Positions 6,672-15,004 of a stretch of DNA of 32,621 bases are shown here, in pieces. The position numbers and the translations under genes were made by a program. Each line of letters begins with the position of its first letter. Position 1 is the stretch's first letter. Origin of the DNA: an uncultured Prevotellaceae bacterium (lineage in GTDB: Bacteria; Bacteroidota; Bacteroidia; Bacteroidales; Bacteroidaceae); contig CAMADY010000022.1 of assembly GCA_945831805.1 (NCBI GenBank), positions 1 through 32,621 on the forward strand, written 5' to 3'. The notes below the pieces were generated by a model, which did no database searches, was not told where the DNA came from, and worked only from the letters and a program-made list of their open reading frames with translations.

Positions 6672-8273
6672 CTAATCCAGCTCTTCAACCTTCCAGTCTT
6701 TCAGAGTACGCTCCTTAACGTCGAAGCGTGCACCGACCTTTACTATCTTACGCTGAACGGCACGCCAGGGTTCGTAGTACCTATTGCGGTCTATCTGGTC
6801 TATGGCACTTTTGGCACTGGCATTGACTTTGAACTCACAGACATAGACCTTGCTGCCCATGCGCATTACGAGGTCAACACGTCCTGTTGCCATCATAACC
6901 TCACACTGTACCGTGGCAGACATGCCAGAGAAGAAAATGTAGAGGTCGCGCTGATACAGTGCTTCATATTTGGCGAGATCCTGCAGTTCGTCCTTGCCCT
7001 GCTGCATGTACGGAATGCTCAATAGGAATGACTGCAGGGCTGTCCTGGCACGGTCGTAGTCGCCCTTTGCCAAAGAGCTCCTGATGATGGTTGCATAGCT
7101 CATATTGTCTTCTCTCTCTGTACCATTGACTATTGGCAGAATGTTCTTCATCAATCCACCGCGAACCTCTGCGTTTGGAAAACCAAGAGTGTAGGTGAAA
7201 GACTCTGGATCGTAGTCTTTGATTGTCAAGTATCCTGCCTGATACAAGAGCGGCATCGGCTTGACCAGGAACTCTGTAGGCTGGTCAAATTCCTCTGCTT
7301 CCGCCTCTGCTCCATCCAAGGCGAGGATATCTGTGTTGCAACGACGGAACTCTTCCAGTATGAAAGTCGGAGTACCACTGGCAAACCAATAGGAATCGAG
7401 TCTTCTCTGGAAGAATGCAAGCAGCAAACTGTACGGATTGTATATGTCTTCTGACTCGTCACAAAAGTGGTATCCATCGTACTTGTTCTTCAACTGGGCA
7501 TACATTTCCTCTTTGCTTACCTTGTACTTGTTGGAAAGCATCTCTACATCAATGTCGAAAACATCGTGTAGTTCTGTCTCCGTTATTCCACATATAGAGG
7601 CAAAATTCTCGTTCATCGTGATGTTCGACAGATTGTTGAGTGTCGAGAAGATGCTCATCTGCGAGAATTTGGTGATGCCGGTGATGAATACAAAGCGTTC
7701 GTCAACGTCACAGTCCTTAAGCGTCTGATAGAACTCCTGCAGAATCTTTCTAACCTGAGACTTATGCTCCTCATCGTGCATGTGCGTAAGCATCGGCGCA
7801 TCATATTCATCGATAATCACAACTGCTGGCAGACCTGTCTGCTGGTGGGCACGTTTGATAAGTCTGGAAAATCTCTTACCCGGAGTCTTGTCATCCTCCT
7901 CTGGATCTCCATACACCTCCTCGTAAGAACGTAACAGCGCCCCCAGTCCAGATGACATAAGTTCTATCGGCATATCTTTCAGTGCACTAATGGTAAAGTG
8001 AAACACAGGATACTTCTTCCACTCGTGCTCCAGTTCCATTATCTTCAAGCCCTCGAACAGTTCCTTCCTACCCTCAAAGTAAGCCTTCAGGGTAGAGCAC
8101 AACAAGGACTTTCCGAATCGTCTTGGGCGACTCAGAAAGACAAAATTCGTCTGTGCCATCTCATACACGAGGTCTGTCTTATCGACATATACACAACCTT
8201 GGTTTCTCAGTTTCGGAAAGTCTGCCACACCGCATGGATATTCAGCAGCACGTCTGTATTTCTTCTCTTGCAT
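6672..8273 (-). CDS. AAA-ATPase-like / DUF1703 (PD-(D/E)XK nuclease-like) protein
   Basis: 533 residues from ATG at 8273 (an in-frame GTG lies at 8279). The N-terminal AAA-ATPase-like domain (PF09820 type) begins EYPCGVADFPKLRNQGCVYVDKT. The P-loop-like segment SRPRRFGKSLL is at 48-58, a Walker B-like VVIIDEYDAPM near 150-160, and a sensor-like ITGITKFSQMSIFSTLNNL near 200. The C-terminal part (about 460-533) carries VDLVMRMGSKVYVCEFKV, which fits the D...ExK core of the PD-(D/E)XK nuclease-like DUF1703 domain. These genes are present in many copies in Bacteroidales genomes and their function is not established; links to mobile elements have been suggested. It has its own promoter match at 8299-8330. 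The downstream neighbour is a pseudogene. Confidence 0.9.
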   Translation of the reverse strand: MQEKKYRRAAEYPCGVADFPKLRNQGCVYVDKTDLVYEMAQTNFVFLSRPRRFGKSLLCSTLKAYFEGRKELFEGLKIMELEHEWKKYPVFHFTISALKDMPIELMSSGLGALLRSYEEVYGDPEEDDKTPGKRFSRLIKRAHQQTGLPAVVIIDEYDAPMLTHMHDEEHKSQVRKILQEFYQTLKDCDVDERFVFITGITKFSQMSIFSTLNNLSNITMNENFASICGITETELHDVFDIDVEMLSNKYKVSKEEMYAQLKNKYDGYHFCDESEDIYNPYSLLLAFFQRRLDSYWFASGTPTFILEEFRRCNTDILALDGAEAEAEEFDQPTEFLVKPMPLLYQAGYLTIKDYDPESFTYTLGFPNAEVRGGLMKNILPIVNGTEREDNMSYATIIRSSLAKGDYDRARTALQSFLLSIPYMQQGKDELQDLAKYEALYQRDLYIFFSGMSATVQCEVMMATGRVDLVMRMGSKVYVCEFKVNASAKSAIDQIDRNRYYEPWRAVQRKIVKVGARFDVKERTLKDWKVEELD

Positions 8274-8298
8274 ATTCACTGATGCCTTGTTCTGCGGA

Positions 8299-8330
8299 CA
8301 AAGTTAATAATAATTTCCGAATTACGCAAG
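8299..8330 (-). promoter_or_regulatory. Promoter for the AAA-ATPase gene
   Basis: Minus strand: CTTG (8330-8327, one base off TTTG), 20 bases, TAACTTTG (8306-8299), a full -7 match. The gene start at 8273 follows after a short leader. The rest of 8331-8419 shows only a small inverted repeat, AACGAA/TTCGTT at 8378-8394. Confidence 0.65.
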
Positions 8331-8419
8331 AAAATGAAAGGAAAAACCACATCTGGCAAGAAAATCCGCAGACACCAAACGAAAAGACTTCGTTGATGCC
8401 TGCGTAATATATGCTAACG

Positions 8420-9853
8420 TTAGATATTCCGGATTTTCCACTCCTGCGGATAGAGATTGTTGGCTCTGTTGCCGATGTTCTTCATGAATCCGAGGGGATG
8501 GCTGAGGTATGTGACGATGACGAAACCCTTAGGTGTTTCTTCGGGCAATACCAATGCTTCGTGATGTAGGTAGCGAAGGGCATCCTGAAGGGAGAGTTCC
8601 ACGCGAGGGTACTTGTCAGAAGGAAGGTTCGTGAGGAGGGCTTCGGCATGGTCGGGGATGATGGTCTTGCCCTTGATGGTGCCGGAATACGTGCCGTCAG
8701 ACATTATCTTCAAGGACTTCAAAGCCTTCGAACTGCGTATATTGCTGATATCCATGGTGTTCTTCGAAGACGAAGAAGCATCATCGGACGAGGTCTTTCG
8801 CAGCACTGCCATGAACAACCCCTCGCCCTTTGTGGTGCCAGGGATGAAGCGATAGACGGGTTTGTCCCAGCCTTCGAGCAACGAACCCGTGATGTTCCAC
8901 TCAGGCTTTGTCTTAACAGGAAGGACCTCCGCACCGAGTTCCTCCGTAATCCATCGCACATTCTCCTCATCCTCACGCAGATTGAAGGTGCAGGTGCTAT
9001 AGACGAGTATGCCGCCCGGCTTCAACGAAGACCATATATCCTCGATGATGCTACGCTGCAATTCGGCGCATTTCATCACGTTCTGCAGGCTCCACTCCTT
9101 TATCGTTGCCTCATCCCTACGGAACATTCCCTCACCGGAGCATGGAACATCTGCAAGAATCATGTCGAACATAGTGCCTGCCCTACGGTAATCGCGTGGG
9201 TAGTTGTTAGTTACGATGACGTTGGGATGTCCCTGTTTCTGCAGGTTCTCCATCAGTATGTTAGCCCTTCGGCGGTCAGGTTCATTGCTGAAGAGCATAC
9301 AGTCATCGGGCAATGCGGCACGAAGGAGCGTTGACTTTCCGCCAGGAGCAGCGCAGAGGTCGAGGGTAGAGCCCCCACCCCCCACCGTCAATAGTCTTTG
9401 TACCCCCTCCGCTTCGCTTCTCCCCCGTTTCGCGGGGGAGAGCAACCCGAGGGGGGGAGCCGATTCGACTATGTCTATTGGCTTATTATTTAAGTTGAAT
9501 ATTGTTGATAGGTACTGCCTCAACACCTGGTCGAGAAACATCGATGATGCTTCCTGAACATAATAGCAACCGGCATGGAGCAATGGGTCAAGGGTGAAGT
9601 TCGGACGCTCCTTAAGGTAATAGGCATTGCGACACCAAGGGACTTCTGAGAGTTTATTATTCAGAATGTCAATAGCTCCAGATGCGCCACGTTCTACGTT
9701 ATCTATTATAGATGCAGCATCACTTCCTACTTTGTAGGGATTAAGGCGCACAGAGACAGGGGTATCTTCCTCGTAAGAAGCAAGATACCTCTCCCATCGT
9801 TCGTCACCAAACAACGCCTTAGTATAATCTATAAACTCCTGTGGCAGTGCCAT
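8420..9853 (-). CDS. rRNA (cytosine-C5)-methyltransferase, RsmF/NOL1-NOP2-Sun family
   Basis: 477 residues. It methylates cytosine C5 in 16S rRNA (RsmF-like) using S-adenosylmethionine. The N-terminal part has VSVRLNPYKV and VPWCRNAYYL (71-80). The SAM-binding motif is LDLCAAPGGKST (164-175). Catalytic cysteines are in DVPCSGEGMFRRD (motif IV, Cys238) and VYSTCTFNLREDEENV (motif VI, Cys288). The C-terminal tail (about 380-477) resembles the RsmF RNA-binding extension. Residues about 113-161, between YVQEASSMFLDQVLRQY and LDLCAAPGG, are extra: the family normally joins these within a few residues. The insert includes a repeat-derived stretch (see 9371-9517). A smaller extra stretch lies at about 48-66. 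The frame stays intact, so the protein is probably functional. Confidence 0.92.
   Translation of the reverse strand: MALPQEFIDYTKALFGDERWERYLASYEEDTPVSVRLNPYKVGSDAASIIDNVERGASGAIDILNNKLSEVPWCRNAYYLKERPNFTLDPLLHAGCYYVQEASSMFLDQVLRQYLSTIFNLNNKPIDIVESAPPLGLLSPAKRGRSEAEGVQRLLTVGGGGSTLDLCAAPGGKSTLLRAALPDDCMLFSNEPDRRRANILMENLQKQGHPNVIVTNNYPRDYRRAGTMFDMILADVPCSGEGMFRRDEATIKEWSLQNVMKCAELQRSIIEDIWSSLKPGGILVYSTCTFNLREDEENVRWITEELGAEVLPVKTKPEWNITGSLLEGWDKPVYRFIPGTTKGEGLFMAVLRKTSSDDASSSSKNTMDISNIRSSKALKSLKIMSDGTYSGTIKGKTIIPDHAEALLTNLPSDKYPRVELSLQDALRYLHHEALVLPEETPKGFVIVTYLSHPLGFMKNIGNRANNLYPQEWKIRNI
9371..9517 (-). repeat. Repeat-like in-frame insertion in the RsmF-like gene
   Basis: The segment contains an 8-bp perfect GC-rich inverted repeat CTCCCCCG/CGGGGGAG (9420-9440, 5-base loop) and C-runs at both sides, unlike the surrounding coding DNA. 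It encodes a peptide with APPLGLLSPAKRG and RSEAEGVQRLL. The core CCCCTCGGG motif also occurs as CCCCTCGGGG in the topB insertion, and a related CCCTCGGGG lies intergenically near 2286. The boundaries are estimated from the protein family. Confidence 0.75.
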
Positions 9854-9884
9854 CGTATCGTTATAATCGGAAAAAGTTAGAGGT

Positions 9885-9917
9885 CAAAAGTAATAGGCAA
9901 ATACAGAGCAAACCAAC
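9885..9917 (-). promoter_or_regulatory. Probable promoter for the RsmF-like gene
   Basis: Minus strand: TACTTTTG at 9892-9885 matches TAnnTTTG. A TTG lies about 20-21 bases upstream. The ATG at 9853 follows after about 30 bases. The -33 part is weaker than in the other promoters listed. Confidence 0.5.
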
Positions 9918-9932
9918 CTAACCATAAAACCG

Positions 9933-11993
9933 TTAGAAATCAAACGTGAAGGTATCAGAGTCGTCCTCTACAATCTTCGGCTTGCGAGGCTTCGGCAGTT
10001 CCTTCAGGTTACCGTTCTCGTCGAACATGTTATAAGTGTTTCGCAGCACCATAAACTCCGTTCTTCGGTTAAGAGCGTTCGCCGTTTCCTGCTGTTCCGG
10101 CGTCAGCTTGCTGATAAACTCCTCAGTAAGCACATCGCCATCGTTAAGCCATGGATAGCGCTCCGCCACCTTCTTGCGGATCTTCTTCGGACGACTCTCA
10201 CCATAACCAACAGGTGTCAGGCGGTCGGCGGCTATTCCTTTGGCAATAAGATACTTCACAACCTCCTCCGCACGACGCTGAGAGAGATTCTTGTTGTATT
10301 CCTCCGAACCCTTATAGTCAGTATGCGCAGCAAGTTCTATCGTGATATTCGCATTCTCGTTGAGGAGCGTCACCAGCGAATCAAGCGCCACGGAACTGCT
10401 CTTCAGGAGCGAAGCCTTGTCGAATGCGAAGAAGATATTGTCGATAAGAACCGGCGACGAGATGTTGGCAAGGGCAAATTGCAGGGTGTAGGTCTCCGAC
10501 TCCGTAGTGTCCGGAATATGAATCTCCTCCATGTGGTTTAGGAATCCATGACAGCTTGCGAGCATAACATAATCCACACCAGGTGCTGCCACATACTCAA
10601 ACGATCCGTCACTCTTCAGCGTAGGACGTTCGTTGGTGCCGTCGCTACCCACTATGCGCACCTCCGCATTCGTCAGTTCGTAGCCTTCCTGCTCATACAC
10701 CCAGCCCTTTATGAGCTGCACAACCTCCGGATTCTCAAACCAATAGATATGGTCGTTGCCCTTTCCGTCACCACGGTTTGATGCAAAATATCCTCTATTG
10801 TATGGTCCTTCGAACGTCATGCCGGTGTCATCGCCAGCAGAATTGAGCGGATAACCCGGATGTTCCAAGTGATATCTGTCGTCATCACCGATTGTTGCGA
10901 TGAAGATATCGAGGCCGCCCAATCCCGGATGCCCGTCAGAAGAGAAGTAGAAGTCACCGTTCGGACGGAAGGTAGGAAACATCTCATTACCAGGAGTATT
11001 GATAGGCTCTCCTAGATTCTCCACTCCCATTGCGTTGCCTCCCATGATACGTGTGCGCCAGATGTCAAGGCCTCCATGTCCACCCGGCATATCGCTGACG
11101 AAATACAGCCACTCCCCGTCAGGCGAGATGGCCGGATGTGCAAAGGTAGAGAGCGTATCTCGCGAGATGGCAAAGTCTGAAGCCTTGCCCCACGCAGCAT
11201 CACTGCGGTTGGACTTCACAATCTTTGCATAGCGTGGATACGACGGATCGTAGGTACACTGCGTCAGGTACATCTCTTTCTCATCAGGAGAGAAGCAGCA
11301 TGCACCCTCGTCGAACTCCGTGTTCAAGCCGCCGTCAACCGCCGCCGGCTTGCTCCATTTGCCTTTATCGTCCTTCTCCGAGAAGAAGATGTCCGCTGCC
11401 TTCATGCCCGTGACGCCACTAAGCTCATCGCCCATGGCATCGTTTCGGGTGGAAGAGAAATACAGTTTCTCATAGTCCTCACCGGCAAGCACAGGCGAAT
11501 ACTCCCCACGTCGTGAGTTGAAGAAATCCATTCGCTTCACCTTATAGCGCGAACCCTGTTCCTTTATGCCAGGAGCAGTGCGCGCACCCTCCAACCCACT
11601 CTGTACGAGAGGGTTCTCCGGCAGCGAGTCTTTCAGCATCTCGAACTCCAGGAGTGCCTGCTTATACTCACCGTTTGCCATCAGCAGACGAGCGTACTGC
11701 ACACGTTCCTGCATGCCGACAGCCTCATATCTGACAGCATTGCGATAGGCACCGAGCGCCTTCTGAATGTTATTGAAACGCGCATACGCCTTCGCCATCA
11801 TCAAGGCACGCTCTCCACGCAGCTTATGCTCCTTCGAAGGAGTCATGGAGTACGCCTTGCGATAGTGGTCGGCAGCAACGAAGTACTCGCCGATAGCCTG
11901 TGCTCTGTCACCTTTCTTTATATAGTGCTCAGCGCTACAACCCGTCAGCAGCACCACCGCCGTCAACAATATGTACTGTAATATCTTACGCAT
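9933..11993 (-). CDS. porE: PorE-like type IX secretion protein (TPR, beta-propeller, OmpA domain lipoprotein)
   Basis: 686 residues. The lipoprotein signal is MRKILQYILLTAVVLLTGCS, with lipobox LTGC (Cys19). Domains in order: TPR-like helices (about 30-140, with GDRAQAIGEYFVAADHYRKAY); PD40/WD40-like beta-propeller (about 155-420, repeats such as YFSSTRND, FSPDEKEMYL, SPDGEWLYFVSD, FRPNGDFYFSSDG); a carboxypeptidase-regulatory-like fold (about 430-510); and an OmpA C-terminal peptidoglycan-binding domain (about 525-655, with HTDYKGS and LSQRRAEEV). This four-domain order is that of PorE of the Bacteroidota type IX secretion system, which links the machinery to peptidoglycan in the periplasm. 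Start ATG at 11993 lies inside a phased repeat. It follows tatD by about 100 bases on the same strand. Confidence 0.85.
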   Translation of the reverse strand: MRKILQYILLTAVVLLTGCSAEHYIKKGDRAQAIGEYFVAADHYRKAYSMTPSKEHKLRGERALMMAKAYARFNNIQKALGAYRNAVRYEAVGMQERVQYARLLMANGEYKQALLEFEMLKDSLPENPLVQSGLEGARTAPGIKEQGSRYKVKRMDFFNSRRGEYSPVLAGEDYEKLYFSSTRNDAMGDELSGVTGMKAADIFFSEKDDKGKWSKPAAVDGGLNTEFDEGACCFSPDEKEMYLTQCTYDPSYPRYAKIVKSNRSDAAWGKASDFAISRDTLSTFAHPAISPDGEWLYFVSDMPGGHGGLDIWRTRIMGGNAMGVENLGEPINTPGNEMFPTFRPNGDFYFSSDGHPGLGGLDIFIATIGDDDRYHLEHPGYPLNSAGDDTGMTFEGPYNRGYFASNRGDGKGNDHIYWFENPEVVQLIKGWVYEQEGYELTNAEVRIVGSDGTNERPTLKSDGSFEYVAAPGVDYVMLASCHGFLNHMEEIHIPDTTESETYTLQFALANISSPVLIDNIFFAFDKASLLKSSSVALDSLVTLLNENANITIELAAHTDYKGSEEYNKNLSQRRAEEVVKYLIAKGIAADRLTPVGYGESRPKKIRKKVAERYPWLNDGDVLTEEFISKLTPEQQETANALNRRTEFMVLRNTYNMFDENGNLKELPKPRKPKIVEDDSDTFTFDF

Positions 11994-12054
11994 TAAAAAC
12001 TAACCTCTTACGCTTTATAGATAATCTCTTACGCTTTATAAAAAACATCTTACG
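11984..12054 (-). repeat. Helically phased CGTAAGA boxes upstream of porE
   Basis: On the minus strand CGTAAGA occurs at 12054-12048, 12033-12027, 12012-12006 and 11990-11984, spaced 21, 21 and 22 bases, about two DNA turns. The middle two share flanks (TATAAAGCGTAAGAG). The last copy is inside the first codons of porE (ATG CGT AAG ATA). It could bind a repeated regulator or be a decayed relative of the 22-bp arrays elsewhere in the window. Confidence 0.75.
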
Positions 12055-12094
12055 AACCAAGCGCCATCTGCCTTGCACTTGGCAATCAATGGCG

Positions 12095-12874
12095 TCACAC
12101 CCTGAACAGCCTCCTGGCATTCTCCGTCGTGATACGTGCCACTTCCTCGGGCGTTGTCTGATAACACTCTGCCATCTTCTCCATGACGTTCACGACATAC
12201 GCACTCTCATTGCGCTCACCACGATGCGGCACAGGAGCCATGTACGGAGCATCCGTCTCAAGAACGATGCGCTCCAACGGCACTACGGCAGGCAGCGTCT
12301 GCGGCAGATTGCTCTTCTTGAACGTCAGCACGCCGCCTATTCCGAGGCAGAACCGTTCAAACTCCAGCAGTTCCTGGGCCTCTATCTCGTTGCCCGTAAA
12401 GCAATGGAACACGCCGCCCGGCAGTTCTTCCTTGTATTTTCGGAGGATCTTAACCATCTCATTCTGAGCCTTTCGGCAGTGTATCATCAGCGGCAGGCGC
12501 GTCTCAATGGACCACTTCACCTGACGTTCAAAAGCCTCCAGCTGCTCCTTCTCGAACTCGCGCGACCAGTAATAGTCAAGTCCTACCTCGCCAACGGCAA
12601 TCCACTCCTTCGTGTTCGCCTTCAGTTCAGCATACATTCTGTCGAGAACCTCGTTGTAATCTGCCTTCACATCCTCCGGATGCAGACCTATCATGCCATA
12701 GCAATAGCCTGGAAATCTTCCGCATACGTCACGTACCGACGCAATGCTCTGCTCGTTTATTCCCGGCACGAACAATGCCTCCGCACCGGCTTCCCTTGCA
12801 CGAGCAACCACAGCATCGAGGTCTTCCACGAACTCCTCGCCGTCAATATGCGTATGTGTATCTATGAATCCCAT
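12095..12874 (-). CDS. TatD family metal-dependent hydrolase
   Basis: 259 residues, the normal TatD length. These are TIM-barrel metalloenzymes with 3'-5' DNA/RNA exonuclease activity, acting in the cytoplasm. Metal ligands are visible: HTH at 7-9 in IDTHTHIDG, Glu96 in AVGEVGLDYYW, His132 in MIHCRKAQ, His157 in VFHCFTG, and Asp in LETDAPYMAP near 208. The C-terminus has the usual TPEEVARITTENARRLF. It starts 5 bases after the stop of the prenyl synthase gene, so the two are one transcript; porQ is upstream in the same unit. Confidence 0.93.
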   Translation of the reverse strand: MGFIDTHTHIDGEEFVEDLDAVVARAREAGAEALFVPGINEQSIASVRDVCGRFPGYCYGMIGLHPEDVKADYNEVLDRMYAELKANTKEWIAVGEVGLDYYWSREFEKEQLEAFERQVKWSIETRLPLMIHCRKAQNEMVKILRKYKEELPGGVFHCFTGNEIEAQELLEFERFCLGIGGVLTFKKSNLPQTLPAVVPLERIVLETDAPYMAPVPHRGERNESAYVVNVMEKMAECYQTTPEEVARITTENARRLFRV

Positions 12875-12879
12875 GGCTA

Positions 12880-13854
12880 CTACTTCTCCCTCTTCATCAT
12901 CTTCGCCGCATACTCGCGCAGCGCAGCCTTGCGTTCCTCCGGCACGTTGATGGCATCGAGCGCCTTGGTGCCAAGCGCATAATACTCTTCCATCTTCGCC
13001 TTCGCCATCTTGTCGATGCCCACCTTATTATATATAGCAGTCACGGCAGCGACTTTCTCCTGTCTGTCGAACTCCTTTGCGTCGATCCAACGCTGGAGGG
13101 TTGCCTTATCCTCGCCCTCAGCCTTCTGCAGAGCGTTGATAAGCATGTAGGTCTTCTTGTTGCTGGTGATGTCTCCGCCGATGGCCTTGCCAAACACTTT
13201 CTCGTCGCCATAGACGTCAAGGAAGTCGTCCTGCAGCTGGAACGCAAGTCCCATGTTCACACCAAACTGATAGATATTCTCCACATCCTCCTTCGGTGCG
13301 CCTGCCATCAGTGCGCCAATCTTCACCGCACATGCCAGCAACACGCTGGTCTTCAGGCGTATCATCTCAAGATACTCCTCCTCGCGGACATCGTCACGCG
13401 TCTCAAAATCAACGTCATACTGCTGTCCCTCATTGATTTCGATAGCCGTATCGGTGAAGGTAGCGAGCACGTCGGCAAGCACTCCCTCACCAAGCGAGAG
13501 TGATGAAGGCAGGCTCTGCATCCACTTGAACGCCAGAACCAGCATGTTGTCGCCCGAAAGTATTGCCGTATTCTCGTTCCACTTCTTGTGTACCGCAGGC
13601 TTACCACGACGAACGTCAGCGTTATCCATCACATCATCGTGAAGGAGCGTGAAGTTATGGTACGTCTCCAGCGCAACAGCCTGAGGCAGAACGTCTTCGC
13701 CGTTCTCCTTCCACAGCTCGTAAGCCATCATCATGAGTACCGGACGAATCCTCTTTCCACCAAGTGAGAGGACATACTCGATAGGTGCATAGAGTCCCTT
13801 TGGCTCCTTGTCCAAAGGCAGCTTTGCAATATAGTCGTTAACTTTGTTGTGCAT
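12880..13854 (-). CDS. Polyprenyl (isoprenyl) diphosphate synthase
   Basis: 324 residues. It condenses isopentenyl diphosphate with allylic diphosphates. The first aspartate-rich motif is LLHDDVMDNADVRRGKPAVH (70-89, DDxxD at 73-77), the second QLQDDFLDVYGD near 208-219, and GGKRIRP (32-38) binds IPP. Five residues before the first DDxxD is a phenylalanine (NFTLLHDD), a position where bulky aromatics are associated with shorter products; this suggests but does not prove a short chain. It lies 11 bases from porQ and 5 bases from tatD on the same strand. The other isoprenoid gene in the window, ispH, is in a different block. Confidence 0.93.
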   Translation of the reverse strand: MHNKVNDYIAKLPLDKEPKGLYAPIEYVLSLGGKRIRPVLMMMAYELWKENGEDVLPQAVALETYHNFTLLHDDVMDNADVRRGKPAVHKKWNENTAILSGDNMLVLAFKWMQSLPSSLSLGEGVLADVLATFTDTAIEINEGQQYDVDFETRDDVREEEYLEMIRLKTSVLLACAVKIGALMAGAPKEDVENIYQFGVNMGLAFQLQDDFLDVYGDEKVFGKAIGGDITSNKKTYMLINALQKAEGEDKATLQRWIDAKEFDRQEKVAAVTAIYNKVGIDKMAKAKMEEYYALGTKALDAINVPEERKAALREYAAKMMKREK

Positions 13855-13865
13855 AATAAAATGTT

Positions 13866-14825
13866 TTAGAAGTTGAAGGCGGCATTAACCATGAGGCTTG
13901 ACGAAGAGACGTGGTACTTGCCGTATGAGATATTGAGTTTGAAGCGTTCGAGATTAAGTCCCGCACCGACAGAGAGGCCTGCCCCATGCGAGCTGTCGTC
14001 ATCGTCCTCCCTCGAATATACCTTCATGTCGCTCATCTTGCGGAAGTTAATACCGCCAGCGATATACAGCTGCGGAAGGATTATGACGTCAAGTCCCAGG
14101 GCTGCATGTTTCAGCAGAGAGTAGTCTATATGATTGAGGTCAGAGAACGTCAGCGACACACGGAAGGGAGTATTGTGTATGCGTTGTGTTGCACCGAGTA
14201 CGATATTGAACGGAACCGTCTCATACTCTTCATTATAGGCAGACAGCTGTCCACCCAAATTCTTGAACGCAAGCGAGATAGAGAAGTCCGCTTCCGGGTG
14301 GTAGTAATTGATACCCAGGTCGATAGCCGCTGCCGTACTGCTGTACTGTCCAATCTTCGAATAGATGAACTTTGCACCGATACCTCCGACGAGATGCTTC
14401 GCCAGATTGTATGAAAAGAGAGCCTCTGCCGTAAGGTCGGACGGTGTAAAGTCGCCAATCTCAGCGCCATACATGTCGCGCTCCTTCATGCTGCCGTAGC
14501 TCAGGTAATGGAACGCACCGCCTACCGTCGCCTTGTCGTTGACAACGTGGGTATAGGTGGCAGTGTACATGCCCGACCCCTGCAGGTAGTTCATGTAGCC
14601 GAAGCTGACGGTTCTGTGCGTCACGTCAGCAAGGAGCGCTGGATTTTCCAGCGCCAACGACGGATCATCGTCAATGACACTGATATTATCACCACCCAGT
14701 GCAGCACCATGAGCGCTCACCGGTATTCGCAAAAAGTTATAGACGGTCTGGCTCTCCTGCGCCGGGAGGTGCAGCGATGCCACCGCCATCATAAATATAA
14801 AAAATATCTTCCTCATCTTACACAT
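13866..14825 (-). CDS. porQ: Type IX secretion system protein PorQ
   Basis: 319 residues with an N-terminal signal peptide (MRKIFFIFMMAVASLHLPAQ from the second Met). The body is a predicted outer-membrane beta-barrel of the PorV/PorQ family. PorQ-like features are YNFLRIPVSAHGAALGG, NPALLADVTHRTVSFGYMNYL, a run of amphipathic strands, and the C-terminal VGAGLNLERFKLNISYGKY...AFNF with terminal Phe. PorQ is needed for type IX secretion in Porphyromonas. ATG at 14825 gives an extra MCK before MRKIFF; the ATG at 14816 is equally possible. In several relatives porQ sits beside cmk and ispH. Here those two are 10 kb away and porQ heads a unit with the prenyl synthase and tatD. Confidence 0.85.
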   Translation of the reverse strand: MCKMRKIFFIFMMAVASLHLPAQESQTVYNFLRIPVSAHGAALGGDNISVIDDDPSLALENPALLADVTHRTVSFGYMNYLQGSGMYTATYTHVVNDKATVGGAFHYLSYGSMKERDMYGAEIGDFTPSDLTAEALFSYNLAKHLVGGIGAKFIYSKIGQYSSTAAAIDLGINYYHPEADFSISLAFKNLGGQLSAYNEEYETVPFNIVLGATQRIHNTPFRVSLTFSDLNHIDYSLLKHAALGLDVIILPQLYIAGGINFRKMSDMKVYSREDDDDSSHGAGLSVGAGLNLERFKLNISYGKYHVSSSSLMVNAAFNF

Positions 14826-14909
14826 AACGCAGCCATCGCGGATTTATTACATAAAAAGTCATAATATTTTATATAAGTTCGCACGTACATATTTATAATA
14901 TGTTAAAAA

Positions 14910-14941
14910 TTTGCCCATAACGAAACAATTTCGTACCTTTG
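14910..14941 (+). promoter_or_regulatory. Promoter for xseB-mrp
   Basis: TTTG (14910-14913), 20 bases, TACCTTTG (14934-14941), a full consensus match. It lies in the divergent gap between porQ and xseB. No equally good match faces porQ. Confidence 0.75.
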
Positions 14942-15004
14942 TAAAGAATTTCGGCTCTTCCCAGGAAGTAGCCTTTGTTAAACAAAAAGACAAACGATAC
15001 GGAA

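Noticed and set aside
6672..8273. Mobile element or defence system around the AAA-ATPase/DUF1703 gene
   Set aside because: No transposase, terminal inverted repeats, target-site duplications or defence partner genes are visible next to it; it is treated as a single multi-copy family gene.
11900..12982. Plus-strand open frame of 360 codons opposite tatD
   Set aside because: It is antisense to TatD with all metal ligands present; no motif or promoter supports the plus-strand frame.
14975..15004. Upstream TTG start for xseB adding ten residues
   Set aside because: The added residues are not typical of XseB, and ATG 15005 begins the conserved part.
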